Origin: Methanolobus sp. UBA474
GTDB lineage: Archaea; Halobacteriota; Methanosarcinia; Methanosarcinales; Methanosarcinaceae
Assembly: GCA_002501695.1 (NCBI GenBank)
Contig: DANZ01000060.1
Coordinates: forward strand, 1-11,878
Direction: 5' to 3'
Length of the DNA: 11,878 bases
Both the position numbers and the translations under genes were made by a program. Below the pieces are notes generated by a model, which was not told the origin of the DNA, did no database searches, and was given only the letters and a program-made list of their open reading frames with translations. Positions 1-5,604 of the stretch are shown here, piece by piece; position 1 is the first letter of the stretch; each line of letters starts with the position of its first letter.

Positions 1-1
1 C

Positions 2-775
2 ATGGCAAGTTATAAGATGCTCGTACAGGATGTGATCCGAAAGGCAGACATCCTTCTTGAGATAGTGGATGCGCGTTTTCCTCAGGAGACAAGGAACAGC
101 CATGTGGAGAACGATATAATCCGTATGGGCAAGCCGTTCATAATAGTCCTTAACAAATGCGACCTTGTATCAAAGAAAAGTCTCGATATCTCAAAGACCG
201 CTCTTTCATCGGTCGCGCCAACAGTCTTTGTATCTGGCAAGGACAAGTCCGGCACGACTATCCTGCGGCATAAGATCCTGGAGATCGCCGGCATCAACAA
301 CATGAAGGACCGGGATATCCTGGTGGGCTGTCTGGGCTACCCGAATGTCGGCAAATCCTCGGTGATTAACGGTGTCACCGGAAGGCACAGGGCCGGTACA
401 TCTTCAATATCCGGGTATACAAAGGGGGTTCAGCTTGTAAATGCAGGCTCGAACATCAAATTCATTGACACGCCGGGGGTAATACCTTTTGACGAGCACG
501 ACGAATGCATGCAGGGTCTTCTGGGAGTAAAGGATTCGACACACCTGAAAGACACGCTGGGCGTGGCTCTCAAAATGATCGAGAAACTATGTGCTGAGAA
601 CAAGGCCTCACTTGAATCTCTATACAACATAACTCTGGAAGGTCAGGATCCCTATGAGGTCATTGAACTTATAGGACGGCAAAGTAATTTCCTGAAGAAA
701 AAGGGAGAGATAGATGAAATGAGGGTATCCATGAAAGTGATCAATGACTGGCAGAAAGGGCTGCTTGTAGTCTGA
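2..775 (+). CDS. Circularly permuted GTPase of the YlqF/YawG (RbgA-like) family
   Basis: Seen: the GTPase motifs occur in permuted order. G4 NKCD is at residues 51-54, the G5-like SGK at 78-80, the P-loop GYPNVGKSS at 112-120, a G2-like GYTKG at 138-142 and G3 DTPG at 156-159. This G4-G5-G1-G2-G3 order is the hallmark of the YlqF/YawG/RbgA group. Known: characterised members bind ribosomal particles and act in late large-subunit assembly in the cytoplasm; a similar role here is inferred. The protein is 257 aa, close to compact archaeal homologues, with a short helical tail after the G domain. The first visible ATG is at base 2 and the N-terminus (VIRKADILLEIVDAR) looks family-like, so the gene may be complete. 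An earlier start outside the window cannot be excluded, and promoter and SD are not visible. It is followed 42 bases later by a DUF2769 gene on the same strand. Confidence 0.88.
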   Translation: MASYKMLVQDVIRKADILLEIVDARFPQETRNSHVENDIIRMGKPFIIVLNKCDLVSKKSLDISKTALSSVAPTVFVSGKDKSGTTILRHKILEIAGINNMKDRDILVGCLGYPNVGKSSVINGVTGRHRAGTSSISGYTKGVQLVNAGSNIKFIDTPGVIPFDEHDECMQGLLGVKDSTHLKDTLGVALKMIEKLCAENKASLESLYNITLEGQDPYEVIELIGRQSNFLKKKGEIDEMRVSMKVINDWQKGLLVV

Positions 776-817
776 TCGCCCACAGCTTTACGATCAACTC
801 TGGAAATGGGAGGTCAT

Positions 818-1054
818 ATGTCCGAAACCCGCGGAAAGTATTTTGGTGTGTGCACATCATATCACCATTCGAAAGGCTGCAATTGTCCCCGGTGCCCTTC
901 ATATCCTGAAAAAGGGACGTTCATGTTCTGTGCCAAAGGCAGCAGTCCCAAGGCACAGCAGAAAGCAGGATGCTTGTGTGCCGAGTGTGAGGTCCATGGT
1001 AAGTTTGGGTTTAAAGGCGATTACTTCTGCCTTTCAGTACACAAGAAAGATTAG
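818..1054 (+). CDS. Small cysteine-rich DUF2769-type protein
   Basis: A 78-residue cytoplasmic-looking protein with nine cysteines, at residues 12, 21, 23, 26, 38, 52, 54, 57 and 71. Two CxCxxC clusters stand out: CNCPRC at 21-26 and CLCAEC at 52-57. The layout, including CPSYP after the first cluster and GCLC in the second, matches my memory of DUF2769, a family common in methanogens with no known function. The cysteines suggest a metal site (zinc or an Fe-S cluster), which is inference. Start choice: GGAGGT at 809-814 lies just before the ATG at 818, whereas an in-frame ATG at 806 would overlap that SD, so 818 is preferred. It sits 42 bases after the GTPase and 26 bases before the amidotransferase, so co-transcription is plausible. 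No signal peptide or membrane segment is visible. Confidence 0.8.
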   Translation: MSETRGKYFGVCTSYHHSKGCNCPRCPSYPEKGTFMFCAKGSSPKAQQKAGCLCAECEVHGKFGFKGDYFCLSVHKKD

Positions 1055-1080
1055 ATCCGGTACATACATTAGTGAACGAC

Positions 1081-1836
1081 ATGGAAACAGCTATGAGGGT
1101 CCACTGTCTGCAGCATCTTGAATTTGAAACACTGGGAACTATCCTCCCGTGGATGCAGGTAAAGGGGCATGTGCTTTCAAGAACTCTCCTGTGCACAAAA
1201 GCAGAATTCCCGCATAACGATGATTTTGACATGCTGATAATAATGGGCGGGCTTATGAGCGTATATCAGGAGAGTGACTATCCCTGGCTCATAAAAGAAA
1301 AGGAATTCGTGAGGAGTGCTATCGAGGCTGATAAGCCTGTGCTTGGGATATGCTTTGGTGCCCAGATGATAGCTGAAGTGCTGGGTAGCAGTGTCTGCAG
1401 GAACGATCTCAAGGAGATCGGATGGCACAGGGTTGAACTGGCACCTGTCCCCGGGAAAGACTATTTCCAGCAGGGTCTGAACCAAAGCTTCACCGCTTTC
1501 CAGTGGCATGGCGATACTTACGGACTTCCGGCCGGAGCAAAGAGACTCTTCACATCCGAAGCCTGCAGGGAACAGGGCTTCGTCTACAAGGACACGGTGC
1601 TTGCTGTACAGTTCCATCCAGAAGTGGATGAACAAAGTATATCAAATCTGATCACACATTGCAGGGCTGACCTGCAGGGTGGCAGCAGGTACGTACAGGA
1701 AGAAGCGGAGATTCGCAACAGGCCGGAACTGGTGGAAAGCTCTGCAAAGTTAATGTTCTCGATCCTTGACAGATTCGAATGCCTGCACAGGAGCTTCACT
1801 GCAGGCAGCTATGCGGGAGACCGGAGATGTCACTGA
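1081..1836 (+). CDS. Class I glutamine amidotransferase (GuaA-GATase-like, stand-alone)
   Basis: Seen: a triad-type glutaminase domain. The nucleophile elbow GICFGAQ places Cys91, and FHPEV places His179 and Glu181. MGGLMSV near 55-61 corresponds to the oxyanion-hole strand and FQWHGD near 140-145 is a family-typical motif. This is the stand-alone COG0518-type GATase, which hydrolyses glutamine to glutamate and ammonia. No synthetase domain is fused, so the acceptor substrate is unknown; some relatives are annotated as GMP-synthase-like or gamma-glutamyl hydrolase-like. The last 15 or so residues after SILDRF look unlike the conserved domain. Start is uncertain: GTG at 1072, ATG at 1081 and ATG at 1093 are all in frame and none has a convincing SD. 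Homologues usually begin close to the MRVHCLQH at 1093. It is the last gene of a three-gene plus-strand set and converges on the PHP gene, with 48 bases between stops. Confidence 0.85.
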   Translation: METAMRVHCLQHLEFETLGTILPWMQVKGHVLSRTLLCTKAEFPHNDDFDMLIIMGGLMSVYQESDYPWLIKEKEFVRSAIEADKPVLGICFGAQMIAEVLGSSVCRNDLKEIGWHRVELAPVPGKDYFQQGLNQSFTAFQWHGDTYGLPAGAKRLFTSEACREQGFVYKDTVLAVQFHPEVDEQSISNLITHCRADLQGGSRYVQEEAEIRNRPELVESSAKLMFSILDRFECLHRSFTAGSYAGDRRCH

Positions 1837-1884
1837 ATCATATTCGGGATAATTGAGTGTAAAGGTCTGTCGTTAAAATACGGA

Positions 1885-2778
1885 TCAAGGGGGTGTGATA
1901 TCTTTTTCCAGGAACCGCACCAGCTCCCTCTGGTCAAATCCATGCCCTTGTATGTTATATCTGCCAAGCATGCAGCGCCCGGTCCTTCCAGGCCCGTGGT
2001 AATCGGAACCGCCTGTCATTAAAAGGTCTTTTGATTTTGATATGTTGAACATGGTCCCTATCTGTTCTATTGAACTGTTCCCGTAGAATACTTCAAATCC
2101 GTCCACTCCGTAGTTCACCAGTGATTCAGTGACAAAGGGCAGCATATGCATATCATGGTACATATCCAGTGTTCTTAGCAGGTGTGCACAGATAGCTATG
2201 CCTCCTGCATTATGAATGGCCTTTATGGTTTCAGCAGCAGGGAATTTCTTCATCTCTATGGTGTGCGGGGAGGTTTCCGAGAGCCACTGATTGTGGAAAT
2301 CAAAGTTGCTCATACCCTTGTTCACTACCGACTGAGCGATATCGTGTCTGGTCGGAATTCCGCTGACGTTCTCAAGAGTGGAACGGTCAATGACCCATTC
2401 ATGTGATTCTAGCATTGAGCAGACCTTTTCGCAGTACTCGTTAGCATTGTGCTTTGCTTCATCCAGCATTTTGAGCAGGCTCTCTTCCTCTCTGTCAAAG
2501 CCATAACCAAGAACATGCAGTTCTATATCGGGAAGATCAAGTTTGCTCGTGAACTCTATGCCGGGTATGAATTTCAGACCTCTTTTTGCACATTCCCTTT
2601 CAACGATATCAAGGCCCTCGATAGTGTCATGGTCTGTGACACTCAGTGCCCGAAGTCCCGAATCATGTGCCAGTTTCACAAGTTTTGAGGGATCCAGGTC
2701 CCCGTCTGAAAATGTTGTGTGTGAGTGCAGGTCTACTATAATCTCTATTTTTACACCTTCATAAGTATAAATGATCAA
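1885..2778 (-). CDS. PHP-domain metal-dependent phosphoesterase (YciV/RNase AM-like, COG0613)
   Basis: Seen: a full set of PHP metal-ligand motifs. DLHSHTTFSDG is at residues 16-26 (TTG numbering), VTDHDT holds His50, IPGIEF holds Glu75, ELHVLGY holds His88, then AICAHLLR, and GGSDYHG near the C-terminus. The 297-aa length fits the COG0613 group, which includes E. coli RNase AM and nucleoside 3',5'-bisphosphate phosphatases. A soluble phosphoesterase acting on nucleotides or RNA ends is a reasonable inference; the exact substrate is not. Where most relatives have AHP in the third motif this one has AHL. Start: the only in-frame standard start is TTG at 2778. It lacks a good SD and lies about where transcription should begin. 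A strong SD (2754-2760) instead precedes an in-frame ATA at 2748, which would give MEIIVDLHSH, a typical family N-terminus. The gene follows glnK on the same strand but has its own TATA box. Confidence 0.87.
   Translation of the reverse strand: MIIYTYEGVKIEIIVDLHSHTTFSDGDLDPSKLVKLAHDSGLRALSVTDHDTIEGLDIVERECAKRGLKFIPGIEFTSKLDLPDIELHVLGYGFDREEESLLKMLDEAKHNANEYCEKVCSMLESHEWVIDRSTLENVSGIPTRHDIAQSVVNKGMSNFDFHNQWLSETSPHTIEMKKFPAAETIKAIHNAGGIAICAHLLRTLDMYHDMHMLPFVTESLVNYGVDGFEVFYGNSSIEQIGTMFNISKSKDLLMTGGSDYHGPGRTGRCMLGRYNIQGHGFDQRELVRFLEKDITPP
2754..2760 (-). promoter_or_regulatory. Shine-Dalgarno site inside the annotated PHP N-terminus
   Basis: On the minus strand GAAGGTG is followed by five bases and then an in-frame ATA (2748-2746) that opens the frame IEIIVDLHSH. 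It is the best SD match near the start of the PHP gene and lies downstream of the TTG at 2778. It suggests that initiation may occur at the ATA codon, or that the SD-like string is coincidental within codons for YEGV. Confidence 0.45.
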
Positions 2779-2798
2779 TGAAAATTATTAACCTTTAT

Positions 2799-2807
2799 CT
2801 ATATAAA
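2799..2807 (-). promoter_or_regulatory. TATA box for the PHP gene
   Basis: TTTATATAG on the minus strand matches the archaeal TATA consensus. A start of transcription 25 bases downstream would fall near 2776-2778, at the TTG codon itself. A second A/T-rich candidate (TATTTAAAA, around 2812-2820) would place transcription about 12 bases earlier. Confidence 0.55.
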
Positions 2808-2840
2808 CTATTTTAAATAAAAATGTTATATAGTGGATAC

Positions 2841-2867
2841 AAAAAAGGAGATCGAGGGTTTCCCCTC
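2841..2867 (-). terminator. Hairpin plus T-run terminator after glnK
   Basis: On the minus strand GAGGG-GAAA-CCCTC (2867-2854) forms a five-pair stem with a GNRA-type loop. Seven bases separate it from a run of six T (2846-2841). It begins six bases beyond the glnK stop codon and should end the amt-glnK transcript before the PHP promoter. Confidence 0.7.
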
Positions 2868-2872
2868 TGTTC

Positions 2873-3205
2873 CTATGAAATTATCTCATCATCTGTCCTG
2901 ATGCCGACGACCATCTCCACGGGGGAGACGAATATCTTGCCGTCGCCAAACTTGCCTGTACGTGCGTTCTGCTTGATCGTGTCTATGACCGGATGCACAT
3001 CATCATCGCCAATCACCATCTCGATCTCGACTTTTGGGATCATGTCTACCTTTATCTGCTTGCCTCTGTACTGGAGACAGATCCCCCTCTGAGCACCGCG
3101 GCCTTTCACTTCATGCACTGTCATTGCGAAATATCCTTTCTCTTCCAGTGCGGCTTTGACATCATTGAGCTTTTCCGGTCTTATGATCGCTACTACTTTC
3201 TTCAT
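2873..3205 (-). CDS. glnK: PII nitrogen regulatory protein GlnK
   Basis: Known role: a trimeric cytoplasmic PII sensor that binds ATP/ADP and 2-oxoglutarate and plugs the ammonium channel when nitrogen is plentiful. Seen: 110 aa aligning without gaps to my memory of E. coli GlnB. It has EVKGRGAQRG at the T-loop base with Gln39, Tyr46 in LQYRG, IPKVE with Lys58, and TGKFGDGKIFV with Lys90, so the nucleotide and 2-oxoglutarate pocket looks intact. Position 51, the tyrosine uridylylated in enterics, is isoleucine here. The frame stays open upstream to a possible start at 3238. The ATG at 3205 is chosen because it gives the usual MKKVVAIIRPEKL start and has the SD TGAGGTGA (3211-3218) five bases before it. 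That SD contains the amt stop codon, which suggests translational coupling. Placement directly after amt separates it from the NifI-type PII proteins of nif operons. Confidence 0.93.
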   Translation of the reverse strand: MKKVVAIIRPEKLNDVKAALEEKGYFAMTVHEVKGRGAQRGICLQYRGKQIKVDMIPKVEIEMVIGDDDVHPVIDTIKQNARTGKFGDGKIFVSPVEMVVGIRTDDEIIS

Positions 3206-3215
3206 TAACATCACC

Positions 3216-4412
3216 TCAGGCTGTTGTGGATTCCCCATGCTGTGAGATGTCCAGTCCCACGTACTCCTCTTCTTCTGTTACACGCAGCCCCATGACCTTG
3301 TCCACTACTTTTGCCAGCAGGTATGTCATACCGAAAGCGTAGGCAACAGCAACGGATGCATCAAGGACCTGTATAAGGAACTGGCTGACGTTGCCATAGA
3401 GCAGGCCGTCAACTCCTCCGACCGCTGCACTTGCAAATATGCCGGTTGCGATGGCACCCCAGAGTCCTCCCATGCCGTGGATGGCCCAGGCGTCAAGGCT
3501 TTCGTCAAGACCCCTGCGTACACGGAAGAGAAGTGCACTGTAGCACAGCAGTCCGGCGAACCCTCCTATGATGATGGCAGACATCGGGCTGACGAATCCA
3601 CATCCCGGTGTGATAGCCACAAGACCTGCAATTGCACCGCTGATCATTCCCAGGGAACTTGGCTTGCCCTTGATCCATGATGCGGCCATCCATGTGATAG
3701 CACCGGCTGCAGCGGAGATGTTGGTCGTTACGAGCGCGTTGACTGCGGTCCCGTTGGCTGAAAGTGCACTGCCTGCGTTGAATGCGAACCAGCCAAACCA
3801 CAGGATCGCTCCTCCGAGCAGTGTGGTTGTGATGCTCTCGGCTTCCATGCTGTATTTACCGTAGTCCATGCGGTTGCCTATAACAAGTGCCAGGGCAAGG
3901 GCGCCAAACCCAGAACTGATGTGGACCACCGTGCCTCCCGCAAAGTCAAGGGCACCGAGTGAATGAGCCCAGCCGCCTCCCCAGGACCAGTGCGCAAGGG
4001 GGTCATAGACCAGAGTTGTCCAGAGCAGCCCAAGCACTATGAAGGAACTGAACTTCACGCGCTCCGCAATACCGGATGTGAGGATCGCAAGCGTGACGCC
4101 TGCAAACACGAGCTGGAATACCATGAAGAGCATGTCGGGTATGCCTTGCCCGTCAAGCCCGACCCTTCTGAGGCCTATGTGATCCAGGCCACCGATGAAT
4201 CCGAATATGTCGGTGCCGAAAGAGAGCGAGTAGCCAAGTAGCACCCACTGGATACTTACGATCGCAAAGGCGATGAAAGACATCGCTATCATCGATATCA
4301 GGTTCTTCCTGCGCACCATGCCGCCATAGAAAAGCCCGACCCCTGGTGTCATCAGCATCACAAGGGCCGTACATATGATGACAAATGCCGTATCTCCCGT
4401 ATCTATAGCCAT
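3216..4412 (-). CDS. amt: Ammonium transporter Amt/MEP family
   Basis: Known role: a trimeric membrane channel that takes up ammonium when it is scarce, gated by GlnK. Seen: 398 aa with about eleven hydrophobic segments and no cleavable signal. Pore and recruitment residues are present: Asp156 and His164 in DFAGGTVVHISSG, the twin-histidine partner His312 in AWAIHGMGG, the Phe-gate-region FAFNAGS at 209-215, and QLVFAG near 100-105. The cytoplasmic tail RVTEEEEYVGLDISQHGE (377-394) matches the Amt C-terminal regulatory tail that contacts PII proteins. Start: ATG at 4412 is preceded by AGGTGA (4424-4419) at six bases' spacing. The gene is first in an amt-glnK operon, the reverse of the enteric glnK-amtB order. 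A TATA box near 4543-4553 implies a leader of roughly 100 bases. No canonical nitrogen-repressor operator was found there. Confidence 0.95.
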   Translation of the reverse strand: MAIDTGDTAFVIICTALVMLMTPGVGLFYGGMVRRKNLISMIAMSFIAFAIVSIQWVLLGYSLSFGTDIFGFIGGLDHIGLRRVGLDGQGIPDMLFMVFQLVFAGVTLAILTSGIAERVKFSSFIVLGLLWTTLVYDPLAHWSWGGGWAHSLGALDFAGGTVVHISSGFGALALALVIGNRMDYGKYSMEAESITTTLLGGAILWFGWFAFNAGSALSANGTAVNALVTTNISAAAGAITWMAASWIKGKPSSLGMISGAIAGLVAITPGCGFVSPMSAIIIGGFAGLLCYSALLFRVRRGLDESLDAWAIHGMGGLWGAIATGIFASAAVGGVDGLLYGNVSQFLIQVLDASVAVAYAFGMTYLLAKVVDKVMGLRVTEEEEYVGLDISQHGESTTA

Positions 4413-4464
4413 CTCAGCTCACCTTTCCTGACATCGAAACCGTTTTTACGAAAACCCTGCACAT

Positions 4465-4483
4465 GGTTGTTTCTTCCATAACC
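4465..4483. repeat. Imperfect inverted repeat in the amt leader
   Basis: GGTTGT (4465-4470) and ATAACC (4478-4483) are near-complementary arms separated by seven bases. The repeat lies in the inferred amt leader, between the TATA box and the amt SD. It resembles but does not match the GGTA-N6-TACC type of NrpR operator described for Methanosarcina. It may be a regulatory site or chance. Confidence 0.3.
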
Positions 4484-4542
4484 TTCACCAAGATTGTAAT
4501 CTGTTCATTATTGAAATAACATGCCTACTTCCTAGCTTATAC

Positions 4543-4553
4543 TATTTATATTT
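4543..4553 (-). promoter_or_regulatory. TATA box for the amt-glnK operon
   Basis: The minus strand reads AATATAAATAG within an A-rich run, an archaeal TATA-like element. Transcription would start near 4522, giving a leader of about 110 bases before the amt ATG. No other good TATA element lies closer to amt on this strand. Confidence 0.5.
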
Positions 4554-4644
4554 TTTTAAGCATAGTTTCAGTTTTGCTGGCCATGTTCTTCATCCTGGAT
4601 CTGAGGACAAGACTAGATGTACGCTCAACCACATCCTGCCACTT

Positions 4645-4663
4645 CAGAAATTTGCAATTTCTG
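4645..4663. repeat. Perfect 19-bp palindrome upstream of the membrane-anchored protein gene
   Basis: CAGAAATT-TGC-AATTTCTG has eight-base arms that match perfectly around a three-base centre. It lies about 32 bases upstream of the TATA box of the gene starting at 4745 and roughly 90 bases upstream of the amt TATA box. Size and symmetry fit a dimeric regulator's binding site; that is inference. Confidence 0.55.
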
Positions 4664-4697
4664 CAGTCATATATATTTTAGCTGCAGTAATATATTT
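4661..4697. repeat. Two direct repeats CTGCAGTMATATATWT, 21 bp apart
   Basis: CTGCAGTCATATATAT (4661-4676) recurs as CTGCAGTAATATATTT (4682-4697). The offset of 21 bases puts both copies on the same face of the helix. The first copy shares three bases with the palindrome at 4645-4663, and the second runs into the TATA box at 4695-4704. This is a plausible array of activator or repressor sites. Confidence 0.55.
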
Positions 4698-4704
4698 ATA
4701 TAAG
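4695..4704 (+). promoter_or_regulatory. TATA box for the gene starting at 4745
   Basis: TTTATATAAG matches the archaeal TATA consensus well. Transcription would begin near 4725, leaving a leader of about 20 bases that contains the SD core GGAG at 4732-4735. The rest of the 332-base intergenic region (4413-4744) holds the amt promoter and the repeats listed separately. I see no gene in it. Confidence 0.65.
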
Positions 4705-4744
4705 TATTTTTATTATATCAGATTAATAGTTGGAGTTTTTACTT

Positions 4745-5452
4745 ATGGTCTCTGATAATAACGGTTCTGAATTAAAGATCGGCAAATTGTCCGGAGCTCA
4801 CATGGCCATCGGGGCTGCTGCTATCTTTGTTTTTGCTATATTGACACTTGTTGCGGCTTCAGGTATGATCTACATTCCGCTTTTGACCGAAATACTGGGC
4901 ACAGACAAACCTGTTGACCTAGGCGTTGAGACTGATCCGGTATTGTTCGATCAGCTGGTCCGGGAACAGGGCATAACACTTGCAGGCCCGATGTCTGCGT
5001 ACACACTCACCAGCAATATCGTCTACTCAGATACTTCACCTATGGATATCAGCCTCTCAAGTGCACAATTAAGCTCATACCTGCAAGCCACTAATAATGA
5101 GGGCCCGCTGGAAGACATACAGGTCCGTCTCGGAAGCGGGAACCATGCCGAGATGTCCGGCTATATCGATCTGAACGAGTTTGGCTATGATTTCAAAGGA
5201 CCTGTATATGCAGAAGGCACTTTCCAGAAGGCAAGTGACAACTCGGTAAGTATCGACATTTCCGGTGCAAAGGTAGGATTGTTACCGCTTCCGTCAGGCA
5301 GTGCCATGCAGGGAGAGCAGGAGCTTGAGGCTCTTATCAATTCCCATCTATCAAAGATGCCCGGGATGAATATAGAAAGCCTTGAAGTTGAGGATGGCAG
5401 CCTGAATTTCAAAGGGGACTTCCCCAGGACCTTTGAACCCGCAGATACCTGA
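4745..5452 (+). CDS. Hypothetical membrane-anchored protein, one N-terminal TM segment
   Basis: I do not recognise this 235-aa protein. Seen: a short polar N-terminus (residues 1-17), one hydrophobic segment at about 18-48 ending in GMIYIPLL, then about 185 mostly polar, beta-prone residues with no cysteine, probably outside the cell. There is no lipobox, so it is more likely an uncleaved anchor than a lipoprotein. LSSAQLSSYLQ near 104-114 and SLEVEDGSLNFKGDFP near 212-227 recall the pattern of membrane-anchored YpmS/DUF2140-like proteins; this is a weak resemblance, not an assignment. Start: ATG at 4745 has GGAG at 4732-4735. An in-frame TTG at 4730 would precede that SD and is less likely. 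The gene stands alone, with its own promoter, upstream repeats and terminator. Confidence 0.75.
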   Translation: MVSDNNGSELKIGKLSGAHMAIGAAAIFVFAILTLVAASGMIYIPLLTEILGTDKPVDLGVETDPVLFDQLVREQGITLAGPMSAYTLTSNIVYSDTSPMDISLSSAQLSSYLQATNNEGPLEDIQVRLGSGNHAEMSGYIDLNEFGYDFKGPVYAEGTFQKASDNSVSIDISGAKVGLLPLPSGSAMQGEQELEALINSHLSKMPGMNIESLEVEDGSLNFKGDFPRTFEPADT

Positions 5453-5472
5453 TCAACATCTTTTCTAATTCA

Positions 5473-5490
5473 GGGCATACTGCCCTTTTT
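5473..5490 (+). terminator. Hairpin terminator after the membrane-anchored protein gene
   Basis: GGGCA-TAC-TGCCC (5473-5485) is a perfect five-pair stem followed directly by TTTTT and then CCTTTTT. It lies 20 bases after the stop at 5452 and separates that gene from purB. Confidence 0.75.
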
Positions 5491-5533
5491 CCTTTTTATC
5501 CTGCGCCCTTGCTTTTTATCTATATTCAAAGGC

Positions 5534-5541
5534 TATTTATT
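5534..5541 (+). promoter_or_regulatory. Possible TATA box for purB
   Basis: TATTTATT lies about 64-71 bases before the purB ATG, which would start transcription near 5563 and give a leader of about 40 bases. The region is generally A/T-rich, so the exact element is uncertain. Confidence 0.35.
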
Positions 5542-5604
5542 TCTATATGGGTTATACCACTCCCATACAGTTCATTTGGATCATATCATCACGGAGAATC
5601 AAGA

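Noticed and set aside
1837..1884. Terminator between the convergent amidotransferase and PHP genes
   Set aside because: The 48 bases show no stable stem and no T-run on either strand.
3206..3238. N-terminal extension of GlnK starting at 3238
   Set aside because: The eleven extra residues overlap the end of amt, are not family-like, and the SD at 3211-3218 clearly serves the ATG at 3205.
4413..4744. Canonical NrpR nitrogen operator upstream of amt
   Set aside because: Neither GGTA-N6-TACC nor GGAA-N6-TTCC is present in the intergenic region; only a non-matching inverted repeat was found.
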